Assembly: GCF_023145115.1 (NCBI RefSeq)
Contig: NZ_JAGLEJ010000010.1
Location: forward strand, 110,228-174,227
Length of the DNA: 64,000 nt
Source of the DNA: Algiphilus sp.
GTDB taxonomy: Bacteria; Pseudomonadota; Gammaproteobacteria; Nevskiales; Nevskiaceae
Direction of reading: 5' to 3'
Both the position numbers and the translations under genes were made by a program. A model generated the notes under the pieces. It ran no database searches, had not been told where the DNA came from, and was given only the letters and a program-made list of their open reading frames with translations. This document shows, one piece after another, positions 40,605 to 50,211 of the stretch; positions within the stretch are counted from its first letter, which is position 1; each line of letters starts with the position of its first letter.

Positions 40605-41909
40605 TCAGCCCTGCCGCAACCGCGCGCTGGCGGCGTGGGCGGCGAGGCCCTCGGCATCGGCGATGGCCGCCGCCACCGGCGCGAGCTTCGCGGCGCCGGG
40701 TTCGGAGCAGGCGATGATGCTGCTGCGCTTCTGGAACTCGTAGGTACCCAGCGGGCTGGCGTAGCGCGCCGCGCGCGAGGTGGGCAGCACGTGGTTGGGA
40801 CCGGCGCAGTAGTCGCCCAGCGCCTCCGGCGAATGCACGCCCACGAAGATGGCGCCGGCGTGGCGCACGGCGGGCATGAGCGCGTCCGGATCCGCCACCG
40901 CAAGTTCGAGGTGCTCGGGAGCGATGACATTGGCCACGTCCACGGCCTGCGCCAGATCGCGCACCTTGATCAGTGCGCCGCGGTCGGCCAGCGCCGTGCG
41001 CACGATGGCGCCGCGCGGGGTGGCGGCGATGGCATCGGGCAGTGCCCGCTCGACGCGCGCGAGATAGTCGGCGTCCGGGCACACCAGGATGGACTGCGCC
41101 TCCTCGTCGTGCTCGGCCTGCGCGAACAGGTCCTGGATGACCCACTCCACCGGCGCGCTGCCGTCGGTGATGATGCACACCTCGCTGGGCCCGGCCACCG
41201 AGTCGATGCCGACGCGCCCGAAGACCTGGCGCTTGGCCTCGGCCACGTAGGCGTTGCCGGGGCCGACGATCTTGTCCACCGCCGGCACGGTATCGGTGCC
41301 GTAGGCCATGGCCGCCACCGCCTGCGCACCGCCGATGGCGAACACGCGGTCGACGCCCGCCAGCGCGGCCGCCGCCAGCACGGTGTCGTTGCGCAGACCG
41401 TCCGGCGTCGGCACGCACATGACGATCTCGCCGACGCCGGCGGCGCGCGCCGGCACCGCGTTCATCAGCACCGAGCTGGGATAGGCCGCGCGCCCGCCCG
41501 GCACGTAGATGCCGGCCCGGTCGATGGCGGTGATGCGCACACCCAGCCGGTTGCCGTCGGCGTCGGCGTATTCGAATCCGCGCAGCGACTGCTGCTCGGC
41601 GTGGTCGAAGATGCGGTCGCGCGCGGTTTCCAGCGCGGTGCGCAGCGCCGGGTCGAGCCGGTCGAGCGCGGCCTGCAGCTCGGCGGCGGTGACTTCCGGC
41701 ACGCGCCCGTCGTCGCAGGGCATGCGGTCGAGCCTGCGGGTGTAGTCCACGACCGCGGCATCGCCGCGCGCGCGCACCTCGCCGACGATGCCGGCGACGA
41801 TGCCGCGTACTTCCTCGTCGCGCTCGGGCAGCCGGTCGAGCAGCCGCGACAGCGCGGCGTCGAAGCCCTCGGCTCCGGCGTCGAGCCACTGCATGGGTCG
41901 CTCGCTCAC
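40605..41909 (-). CDS. hisD: Histidinol dehydrogenase
   Basis: This 434-aa zinc enzyme oxidises histidinol to histidine in two NAD+ steps; the length equals that of E. coli HisD. Motifs include G-G-x-A-A-Y-P-S-S-V-L-M, G-P-G-N-A-Y-V-A-E-A-K, G-P-S-E-V, the ligand pair in Q-A-E-H-D and G-P-N-H-V-L-P-T. The start is set at a GTG (41909) because it overlaps the hisG stop by 4 bases and gives the family length; ATG at 41894 is an alternative. Confidence 0.96.
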   Translation of the reverse strand: MSERPMQWLDAGAEGFDAALSRLLDRLPERDEEVRGIVAGIVGEVRARGDAAVVDYTRRLDRMPCDDGRVPEVTAAELQAALDRLDPALRTALETARDRIFDHAEQQSLRGFEYADADGNRLGVRITAIDRAGIYVPGGRAAYPSSVLMNAVPARAAGVGEIVMCVPTPDGLRNDTVLAAAALAGVDRVFAIGGAQAVAAMAYGTDTVPAVDKIVGPGNAYVAEAKRQVFGRVGIDSVAGPSEVCIITDGSAPVEWVIQDLFAQAEHDEEAQSILVCPDADYLARVERALPDAIAATPRGAIVRTALADRGALIKVRDLAQAVDVANVIAPEHLELAVADPDALMPAVRHAGAIFVGVHSPEALGDYCAGPNHVLPTSRAARYASPLGTYEFQKRSSIIACSEPGAAKLAPVAAAIADAEGLAAHAASARLRQG

Positions 41910-42558
41910 GCCGCGGCTCCGGCTTCCGCGACCAGCTCGCGGAAACGCGCGATCCAGTGCGTGACGGCGGCGTGCTTGGTCTTCATGGCGGCCTTGTTGA
42001 CCACCAGCCGCGAGGTCACCGGCACGATGGTCTCGTACTCGACCAGCCCGTTGGCGCGCAGGGTGCTGCCGGTGGCGACCAGATCGACGATGGCATCGGC
42101 CAGGCCCACCAGCGGCGCCAGCTCCATCGAGCCGTAGAGCTTGATGATCTCGACCTGGCGGCCACTGCGCCCGAAGTGCTGGCGCGCGATCGCCGGGTAC
42201 TTGGTGGCGATTCGCGGCCGGCGGCGCAGCGCGTCGAGGTCCTGGCCGGGCAGGCCCGCGACCACCAGCCGGCAGGCGGCGATCTGCAGATCCAGCGGCT
42301 CGAACAGCCCGTTGCCGCCGTGCTCCATCAGCACGTCCTTGCCGACGATGCCGATGTCGGCGGCGCCGTGCTCGACGTAGGGTGGCACGTCGGCGGCGCG
42401 GATGACCAGCAGATCGACACCGTCGGCCCGCGCCGGCAGGCGCAGCAGACGGTCGTCGAGGCCGTCGCGCGGCCGCAGATCGAGTTGGTCGAGCAGCGGC
42501 TGACTTTCCTCGAGAATGCGGCCCTTGGACAGGGCCAGCGTGATGCCGGACGGGTTGC

Positions 42559-42562
<4 letters not shown>
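41906..42562 (-). CDS. hisG: ATP phosphoribosyltransferase, short form
   Basis: This 218-aa HisG-S is the first enzyme of histidine synthesis. It has the PRPP-binding D-A-I-V-D-L-V-A-T-G-S-T-L loop and the N-terminal L-A-L-S-K-G-R. The C-terminal regulatory ACT-like domain of long HisG is absent, so it should need HisZ, a HisRS-like subunit, for activity and feedback. hisZ is not in the window. It overlaps both murA and hisD by 4 bases. Confidence 0.95.
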
Positions 42563-43839
<1,277 letters not shown>

Positions 43840-43844
43840 GCGCG

Positions 43845-44063
43845 CTACTCGGGCCGGGTACGCAGCGCCAGCGCGTGGATCTCGCCGCCCATGCGCTCGC
43901 CGAGCGCGGCGTAGACCATGCGATGCTGCGCCAGCACCGAATGACCGGCGAAGCCCGAATAGACGATCTCGGCCTCGAAATGCTGACCGTCGTCGCCGCG
44001 CACGGTCACCTGCGCGCCGGGGAGGCCCGATTCGATGAGCTGCTGAATCTCTTGCGCCTGCAT
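43845..44063 (-). CDS. ibaG: BolA family protein IbaG
   Basis: This 72-aa small BolA-type protein has V-T-V-R-G-D-D-G-Q-H-F-E-A-E-I-V and H-R-M-V-Y-A-A-L-G, including the histidine that helps bind a [2Fe-2S] cluster with monothiol glutaredoxin. The ATG at 44063 gives the family length; a longer frame reaches 44114. In most relatives the mla phospholipid-transport genes precede ibaG, but here a toxin-antitoxin pair does. Confidence 0.92.
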   Translation of the reverse strand: MQAQEIQQLIESGLPGAQVTVRGDDGQHFEAEIVYSGFAGHSVLAQHRMVYAALGERMGGEIHALALRTRPE

Positions 44064-44186
44064 GATCTGCCGGTAACTGGCTGAACCCGCAATTGTACTC
44101 CGAGCCGGCGTCAACGCGGTGGCGATAGCCCGTCAGCCCCGAGCTTGCCGCCAGGGGTGCAGGGGAAGCGCTCCGCCGCCCCGCAC

Positions 44187-44216
44187 TTGCACGGCCCGCG
44201 AGTGCCACTCTAGTAT
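44187..44216 (+). promoter_or_regulatory. Candidate promoter giving a leaderless TA transcript
   Basis: TTGCAC at 44187-44192 and TAGTAT at 44211-44216 are 18 bases apart. Only 6 bases separate the -10 from the antitoxin ATG at 44223, so transcription would start at or next to the initiation codon. The hexamers are weak matches. Confidence 0.35.
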
Positions 44217-44222
44217 CACTGG

Positions 44223-44480
44223 ATGCGCACCGAGCTCGTCACCACGCTGAAGCGGAAAGCCACCGACCTGCTGAAGGACCTGGCCCGCGACAGGGAGCCG
44301 ATCCTGATCACCCAGCACGGCCTCCCTTCCGCCTATCTGGTCGATGTCGACAGCTACGACAGGCTTCAGGCGAAGATGCAGCTGCTCGAGGGCATCGCCC
44401 GCGGGGAGAAGGCCCTGGATGAAGGCCGCACGCTCTCCCACGAGCAGGCCAGGTCCAAGATGGCTCGATGGCTGCGGTAG
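44223..44480 (+). CDS. Phd/YefM family antitoxin
   Basis: This 85-aa protein has L-K-R-K-A-T-D-L-L-K-D-L, E-P-I-L-I-T-Q-H-G-L-P-S-A-Y-L-V-D and S-Y-D-R-L, which are clear Phd/YefM features, with a C-terminal tail that binds the toxin. No Shine-Dalgarno is visible and the predicted promoter leaves almost no leader. It overlaps the ParE-like toxin gene by 13 bases. Confidence 0.9.
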   Translation: MRTELVTTLKRKATDLLKDLARDREPILITQHGLPSAYLVDVDSYDRLQAKMQLLEGIARGEKALDEGRTLSHEQARSKMARWLR

Positions 44481-44776
44481 TCTGGACGGAGCCTGCCCTC
44501 GCCGACCTCGACGCGATTGCCGACTACAACGCGCTGGACAACGCTCCTGCCACTCGCGCGTTGGTCCGGAAGGTCTTCGCGCACATCGACCATCTCGAGT
44601 CGCATCCGGACAGCGGATCGTTTCCGCCGGAACTCGATGGCAAGCGGTACCGGCAGATCGTGGAGCCGCCCTGTCGTGTCATCTACCGGCACGAGAAGCA
44701 GGAAGGCACCGTCTACGTTCTGCACGTCGTGCGCAGCGAGCGGCAGCTTCGTCCGAGCTCGCTGCACGGAGGCTGA
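44468..44776 (+). CDS. RelE/ParE family toxin
   Basis: This 102-aa protein begins V-V-W-T-E-P-A-L-A-D-L-D-A-I-A-D-Y, the ParE helix pair, followed by Y-R-Q-I-V-E-P-P-C-R-V-I-Y-R and Y-V-L-H-V-V-R-S-E-R. Members inhibit gyrase (ParE) or cleave mRNA on ribosomes (RelE). The sequence is closer to ParE, but the target is not certain. It has the usual antitoxin-first order. Confidence 0.9.
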   Translation: MAAVVWTEPALADLDAIADYNALDNAPATRALVRKVFAHIDHLESHPDSGSFPPELDGKRYRQIVEPPCRVIYRHEKQEGTVYVLHVVRSERQLRPSSLHGG

Positions 44777-44788
44777 GCGAGCCGGGAC

Positions 44789-45286
44789 TCACTCCGCCCA
44801 GGTCGCCCCCTGCCAGAAGGCCTCGGCCGGCCCGAGCAGCTCCAGCCGGGCGTCCAGATGCGTCCAGTACCAGCGCCCGTCGGTGCGGCGATAGCGCTCG
44901 TCGTAGCGCCCCACGATGATGATCGGGCCGGGCCCGGTGGGCGCGGCGTCGGTGGCGATGGCCGGGCAGAACACGGTCCACTGCCCGCGCGCGGTGTCGC
45001 CGTCGACGTCGATGATCGGGTTGCCGACGCGGTGCTGGCACCAGCTCAGCATGCTGCCGACACCGTCGATGAAGAACGGCGCCGCCGCCTCCTTGCCGCT
45101 GAAGCGACCGAAGCCCGTGAAGCTGACCTCGATGTCGGGCGCCAGCCGCTCGACGAGGGCGTCGTATTCGGCGCGATCGCTGCGGCACACGGCGCGATCG
45201 ACCGCCAGGCAGTAATGCTCGTGCTTGAGGCGGCGCAGCGCCTCGATGGCTTCCATGCGGTCGAGGCGTTCCTCGGTTGTCGACAT
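44789..45286 (-). CDS. SnoaL-like/NTF2-fold protein
   Basis: This 165-aa protein has the cone-shaped NTF2 fold signature of the SnoaL_4/DUF4440 group: an early helix with I-E-A-L-R-R-L-K-H-E-H-Y-C, G-K-E-A-A-A-P-F-F, and G-R-Y-D-E-R-Y-R-R-T-D-G-R-W-Y-W-T-H-L-D. Family members include hydratases, isomerases and dehydratases; the activity here is unknown. The start at 45286 follows GGGAGA. It lies 31 bases after the monooxygenase gene and likely shares its mRNA. Confidence 0.82.
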   Translation of the reverse strand: MSTTEERLDRMEAIEALRRLKHEHYCLAVDRAVCRSDRAEYDALVERLAPDIEVSFTGFGRFSGKEAAAPFFIDGVGSMLSWCQHRVGNPIIDVDGDTARGQWTVFCPAIATDAAPTGPGPIIIVGRYDERYRRTDGRWYWTHLDARLELLGPAEAFWQGATWAE

Positions 45287-45317
45287 CGCGTGATCTCCCC
45301 TTTGATTGCGGTGTGCG

Positions 45318-46793
45318 CTAAGACACCGTGTACTCCTGCCACTGCGGCCGGCGCATCTCGCGCCGGAAGCGCTCGAAGCTCCACGGCCACATCGAGATGC
45401 GGCCGCGCTCGTCGAGATACCAGCTCTGGCACCCGCCGGTGCGCCAGATGGTGCGCTCGGAGCCGGCATCCATGTCCCGGACGAAACGCTCCAGCGCCTC
45501 CGGGCGCGCTTCGAAGCGACTGGCCTCGCCGTTCCGGAAGCGCTCGACGAAGGCCATGATGTAGTCGGCCTGGATCTCGGAGGTCTGGATCAGCGGGTAG
45601 TTCCCCACCGGCGTGTACGGCCCGGCCACCATGAAGAAGTTGGCGAAGCCCGGCACCGCCACCGAGCGCAGCGCGCGGGCGCCGCCGGACCAGGCCTCTT
45701 CCAGGGTCTCGTCACGCTCGTTGATCAGCTGCAGCGGTCGCACGTAGCGCTGCGCCTCGAAGCCGGTGGCCAGCACCAGCACGTCGAGCGCGTGCAGCCG
45801 GCCGTCGGTGGTGCGCACCCCCTCGGTCTCGACACGCTCGATGGGGGCGGTCACCAGCTCGGCGTTGGGCTGCTGGATCTTGTCGTAGAAGTCCGGCGAG
45901 ATGATCAGGCGCTTGCAGAACGGTTCGTAGTCGGGCCGCAGGCGTTCGCGGAGCGCCGGATCGCGCACGCTGCGCTCGAGATTGCGACGCGCGATGCCGG
46001 CCAGCATCCGATGCGCCAGGTTGTGGCCGAGCACGGCGCGCGAGAAGGTCCACTGGAACAGCAGACGCGTCAGGTGGTACCAGGCCCGGCCCGCGCCGGG
46101 CAGCCGGCGGAAGCACCACCTGGCGAAGCGCGAGTGCTCGGGGTTCGGCAGCGGGAACACCCACTGCGCGGTGCGCTGGAACAGGGAGAGCTGCCCCGCG
46201 CGCGGCACCAGCGCGGCGGTGATCTGCGTGGCGGTGGAGCCGGTCCCGATGACGCCGATGCGGCGCCCGTCGAGCGGCTCGTCGTGCCGCCACTGCGCGG
46301 AGTGGAAGCAGGCGCCGCGGAAATCGGACAGGCCCGGGATGTCGGGCATGCGGGGATGGTGCAGAACGCCGGTGGCGGCCACCACCATGTCGGCTTCCAT
46401 CTCGGTGCCGTCGGTGCAGCGGATGCGCCACGTGCCGTCGCTGCGCCGCGCCTCGGCGACCTCGCTGTTGTAGCGGATGCGCGCCGGCAGGCCGTGCGCC
46501 TGCGCCACGCTCGCGAAGTAGTCCTTGATCTCGCCGCCCGGCGCGAACCAGTGGCTCCAGCCCGGGTTGGGCGCGAAGGAATAGCTGTAGAAGTGCGACG
46601 GGATGTCGCAGGCGATGCCCGGATAGGTGTTCTCGCGCCAGGTGCCGCCCAGATCGGCGGCCTTCTCGAGAATGACGAAATCGTCGATGCCCGCCTGCTT
46701 CAGGCGGATGCCCATCAGCAGACCGGACATGCCGGCCCCGATGATCACGACGCGCGGGTCGCGCGCGGAACCCCGTGCTTGTGCTGCCGCCAT
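45318..46793 (-). CDS. Flavin monooxygenase, Baeyer-Villiger type
   Basis: This 491-aa class B flavoprotein has an FAD Rossmann motif G-A-G-M-S-G near residue 20 and an NADPH motif G-T-G-S-T-A-T-Q near 180. Between them is F-x-G-x-x-x-H-x-x-x-W, the BVMO fingerprint, followed by Arg where Pro or Asp is usual. Such enzymes insert oxygen into ketones to give esters or lactones. The ATG at 46793 has AGGAGGAG upstream. Its likely partner is the SnoaL-like protein downstream. Confidence 0.9.
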   Translation of the reverse strand: MAAAQARGSARDPRVVIIGAGMSGLLMGIRLKQAGIDDFVILEKAADLGGTWRENTYPGIACDIPSHFYSYSFAPNPGWSHWFAPGGEIKDYFASVAQAHGLPARIRYNSEVAEARRSDGTWRIRCTDGTEMEADMVVAATGVLHHPRMPDIPGLSDFRGACFHSAQWRHDEPLDGRRIGVIGTGSTATQITAALVPRAGQLSLFQRTAQWVFPLPNPEHSRFARWCFRRLPGAGRAWYHLTRLLFQWTFSRAVLGHNLAHRMLAGIARRNLERSVRDPALRERLRPDYEPFCKRLIISPDFYDKIQQPNAELVTAPIERVETEGVRTTDGRLHALDVLVLATGFEAQRYVRPLQLINERDETLEEAWSGGARALRSVAVPGFANFFMVAGPYTPVGNYPLIQTSEIQADYIMAFVERFRNGEASRFEARPEALERFVRDMDAGSERTIWRTGGCQSWYLDERGRISMWPWSFERFRREMRRPQWQEYTVS

Positions 46794-46887
46794 GGCGTCT
46801 CCTCCTGTGGCGGTCTTGTATCCGGCCATGGTGACAGCGCCGCGCACGCGGCGCCCTACCCGTTCCGGCAGTTTCGCGCCGGTAACG

Positions 46888-47640
46888 TCAGCCGCGCAGG
46901 CGGTAGCCGCTGCCCAGCCAGGCGATGGCCGTGGTCGCGGTGGCGGCGAAGAAGCCCAGGCTCCACGCCAGACTGCGCCAGATCGAGACGTCAGCGGTAC
47001 CGAAGAAGCCGTAGCGGAAGCCGTCGATCATGTAGAAGAAGGGATTGAACAGGCTGATCTCGTACCAGAGCTCGGGCAGCCCGTGCACCGAGTAGAACAC
47101 GCCGGACAGGAAGGTCAGCGGCATGATCAGGAAGTTCTGGAAGGCCGCGATGTGATCGAACTTGGTCGCCACGATGCCCGCGATGATGCCCAGCGAGCCC
47201 ATGGTGCCGGCGGCCAGCAGCATGATGGCAAGCAGCGCGAAGGGGTGCGCGATGGGCAGATGCACGAAGGGCCAGGTGAACACGAAGATGGCCAGCGCCA
47301 CCAGGGTCGAGCGCAGCAACGCCGCGCTGATGTAGCCGATGTACAGGTCGCGGGCCGACAGCGGCGCCATCAGCAGGAACACGATGTTGCCCATGATCTT
47401 GCTCTGCGCCAGCGACGACGAGGTGTTGGCGAAGGCGTTCTGCAGCACCTGCATCATCATCAGGCCCGGCACCAGGAACTGCGTGTAGGCCACGCCCGGA
47501 TAGCCGGACTCGCGCCCCTCCAGCACGTGCGAGAACACCAGCAGGAAGAGCAGCGCGGTGACCACCGGTGCGGTCACGGTCTGGCCGAGCACGCTCCAGA
47601 AGCGGCGCACCTCCTTGGTGACGATGGCGCGCAGGCTCAT
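46888..47640 (-). CDS. ABC-2 type transporter permease
   Basis: This 250-aa membrane protein has six hydrophobic segments and the ABC-2 signature L-S-G-V-F-Y-S-V-H-G-L-P near residue 185. Its length and sequence are like YadH of E. coli. It forms an exporter with the ATPase encoded just upstream, 4 bases apart. The substrate is unknown. A GTG at 47655 would overlap the ATPase stop and is a less likely start. Confidence 0.9.
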   Translation of the reverse strand: MSLRAIVTKEVRRFWSVLGQTVTAPVVTALLFLLVFSHVLEGRESGYPGVAYTQFLVPGLMMMQVLQNAFANTSSSLAQSKIMGNIVFLLMAPLSARDLYIGYISAALLRSTLVALAIFVFTWPFVHLPIAHPFALLAIMLLAAGTMGSLGIIAGIVATKFDHIAAFQNFLIMPLTFLSGVFYSVHGLPELWYEISLFNPFFYMIDGFRYGFFGTADVSIWRSLAWSLGFFAATATTAIAWLGSGYRLRG

Positions 47641-47644
47641 GACC

Positions 47645-48568
47645 TCAGGCTGCACGGGCGTTCCCCTCGGTGAGCGCGACGAAGACATCCTCGAGGCTGG
47701 GTTCGCGCGTGGCGATGTCCTCGACCCGGCAGCCGGCCTCCCGCAGATCCTCGAGCACGGTGCCGATGGGCTGCGACCTGCGGTCGAGCTTGAGTTCCCA
47801 CTCGCCCTCGGCCACCGACTCCGCCTGCTCGCGATAGCGATCCGGCAGCGGCGCACCCGAAAGCGACACGCGCAGGAAGCGGAACTGGTGGCAGGCCAGC
47901 AGATCGCGCGTGCTCGACACCACCTTGACCGCGCCGCGATCGACGATGGCCACCCGCGAGCACAGGTCCTCGGCCTCCTCCAGATAATGCGTGGTCAGCA
48001 CGATGGTGTGGCCGGCGGCGTGCAGCTCGCGCGCGAAGGTCCACAGCGTGCGGCGCAGCTCGACATCGACGCCCGCGGTGGGCTCGTCCAGCACCACCAC
48101 CGGCGGCCGGTGCACCAGCGCCTGCGCGATCAGCACGCGCCGCTTCATGCCGCCGGAAAGCGCGCGCATGGTGGCGTTGCGCTTGTCGCTCAGTTCCAGG
48201 CGCTCGAGCAGCTCGTCGATCCACGGCCAGGACTCGCGCCCGCAGCCGTAGTAACCGGCCTGCAGGCGCAAGGTATCGATGACCTTGAAGAAGGGATCGA
48301 ACACCAGCTCCTGCGGCACCACGCCCAGGCTCCGGCGCGCGGCGCGGAAATCGCGCACCACGTCGTGGCCGAGCACCGAGACATCCCCGCCGGTGGCGCG
48401 CACCAGACCGGAGATGATGCCGATGAGCGTCGACTTGCCGGCGCCGTTGCGCCCCAGCAGACCGAAGAACTCGCCGCGCTGCACCTGCAGGTCGACCGAA
48501 TTCAGCGCGGTCAGCGCGCCGAAGCGCTTGGTGACGCCGCGCACATCGATGGCGGTTTCCGCGCTCAT
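47645..48568 (-). CDS. ABC transporter ATP-binding protein (YadG-like)
   Basis: This 307-aa ATPase has Walker A G-R-N-G-A-G-K-S-T near residue 40, the signature L-S-G-G-M-K-R-R, and Walker B L-D-E-P-T-A-G-V-D. It pairs with the ABC-2 permease. The start at 48568 is the canonical position before V-T-K-R-F-G. The frame extends well upstream inside the photolyase gene, which is on the other strand. Confidence 0.94.
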   Translation of the reverse strand: MSAETAIDVRGVTKRFGALTALNSVDLQVQRGEFFGLLGRNGAGKSTLIGIISGLVRATGGDVSVLGHDVVRDFRAARRSLGVVPQELVFDPFFKVIDTLRLQAGYYGCGRESWPWIDELLERLELSDKRNATMRALSGGMKRRVLIAQALVHRPPVVVLDEPTAGVDVELRRTLWTFARELHAAGHTIVLTTHYLEEAEDLCSRVAIVDRGAVKVVSSTRDLLACHQFRFLRVSLSGAPLPDRYREQAESVAEGEWELKLDRRSQPIGTVLEDLREAGCRVEDIATREPSLEDVFVALTEGNARAA

Positions 48569-48670
48569 GCCGGACGCGATCCTCGACAACGCTCGGAACG
48601 GGACCGAGGCCGGTTCTGGGAGGCGGTTAGCATCAGCCCATTGTATACCGCCGAGCCACTGCGACCCGCG

Positions 48671-50113
48671 ATGTCGACCGCGATCGTCCTCTTCCGACGC
48701 GACCTCCGCGTCAGCGACCAGCCCGCGCTGCACGCGGCGCTGGACACCGCCGACCACGTGCTGCCGGTCTACGTGCACGCGCCCCACGAGGATGGCGACT
48801 GGCCCCCGGGCGGCGCCTCGCGATGGTGGCTGCACCACAGCCTGGTGGCGCTCGACGAGGCGCTGCGCGCGCGCGGCGCCGGGCTGGTGGTCGTGGCCGG
48901 CGACACCCTGGCCGAGCTGCGCCGGTTGATCGGTGCCATCGGCGCCGATGCCGTGCACTGGTGCCGCTGCTACGAGCCCGATGCCATCGTGCGCGACACC
49001 GCGCTCAAGAGTGCACTGCGCGACGACGGCATCACCGTGGAGAGCCACAACGGCAGCCTCATGGTCGAACCCTGGGCGCTCGCCACCGGTAACGGCGATC
49101 CCTACCGCGTCTACTCGCCATTCGGCCGCGCCTTCGCCAAGTTCGGCGACATCGCCGCTCCGCTTCCCGCGCCCGACGCCGTCCCCTCCCCGGCGGGCAC
49201 AGCCGACCTGCCCACCGGCAGGGACGCCATCGAGGCGCTCCGGCTGCTGCCGCGCATCGACTGGGATGCCGGCTTCTACCGGCACTGGAGACCGGGCTGC
49301 GACGGCGCCCGCGAGCGCCTCGCACGCTTCTTCGAGGGCAGCGCCGCCGGTGCCTATCACGACGAGCGCGACTTCCCCGGCATCGACGGCACGTCGGGCC
49401 TGTCACCGCACCTGCACCACGGCGACCTCTCGCCGCGCGAAGCGTGGCAATGCGCGGTCTCGGCGCCCGAATCGAAGGGCGTGGACCACTTCCGGCGCGA
49501 GCTGATCTGGCGCGAATTCGCGTATCACCTCATCTACCACTATCCGGAGACGCCGCACACGCCGCTCAACCGGCGCTTCGACGCCTTCCCGTGGCGGAGC
49601 CCGGACGACTATGCGGACGACCTCGCAGCCTGGCAGGCCGGCCGCACCGGCGTTCCCATCGTCGACGCCGGCATGCGCCAGCTGTGGCACACCGGCTGGA
49701 TGCACAACCGGGTACGGATGATCGTCGCGTCCTTCCTCACCAAGAACCTGCTGATCCCGTGGCAGGAAGGCGCGCGCTGGTTCTGGGACACGCTGGTCGA
49801 TGCCGACCTCGCCAGCAACACCCTGGGCTGGCAGTGGGCCGGCGGCTGCGGCGCCGACGCCGCACCCTACTTCCGCATCTTCAACCCGGTGCTGCAGGGC
49901 GGAAAGTTCGATGGCGACGGCGCCTACGTGCGTCACTGGGTGCCGGAGATCGCCACCCTGCCCGACGACGCGCTGCACGCGCCCTGGGACGCGAAGCCGC
50001 AGACGCTGCAGCAGGCGGGCATCGTGCTCGGCCGCGACTACCCCGGGCCGATGGTCGACCTCAAGGCCACGCGCCGGCGTGCGCTCGACGCCTACGAGCG
50101 CATCAAGGGCTGA
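48671..50113 (+). CDS. phrB: Deoxyribodipyrimidine photo-lyase, class I
   Basis: This 480-aa light-dependent repair enzyme splits cyclobutane pyrimidine dimers with FADH-. The N terminus L-F-R-R-D-L-R-V-S-D-x-P-A-L binds the antenna cofactor. The C-terminal FAD region has W-M-H-N-R-V-R-M-I-V-A-S-F-L-T-K and D-A-D-L-A-S-N-T-L-G-W-Q-W. It is divergent from the ABC exporter. No strong Shine-Dalgarno precedes the ATG. Confidence 0.95.
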   Translation: MSTAIVLFRRDLRVSDQPALHAALDTADHVLPVYVHAPHEDGDWPPGGASRWWLHHSLVALDEALRARGAGLVVVAGDTLAELRRLIGAIGADAVHWCRCYEPDAIVRDTALKSALRDDGITVESHNGSLMVEPWALATGNGDPYRVYSPFGRAFAKFGDIAAPLPAPDAVPSPAGTADLPTGRDAIEALRLLPRIDWDAGFYRHWRPGCDGARERLARFFEGSAAGAYHDERDFPGIDGTSGLSPHLHHGDLSPREAWQCAVSAPESKGVDHFRRELIWREFAYHLIYHYPETPHTPLNRRFDAFPWRSPDDYADDLAAWQAGRTGVPIVDAGMRQLWHTGWMHNRVRMIVASFLTKNLLIPWQEGARWFWDTLVDADLASNTLGWQWAGGCGADAAPYFRIFNPVLQGGKFDGDGAYVRHWVPEIATLPDDALHAPWDAKPQTLQQAGIVLGRDYPGPMVDLKATRRRALDAYERIKG

Positions 50114-50211
50114 TCCCGCTCAAGGCCGCACGCGCACGCGCGGAGACCGATACCGCCACCGGTTACACTGCGCGCGGCGACATCGCCGCCCGCTGCCACC
50201 CGAACGCGTGC

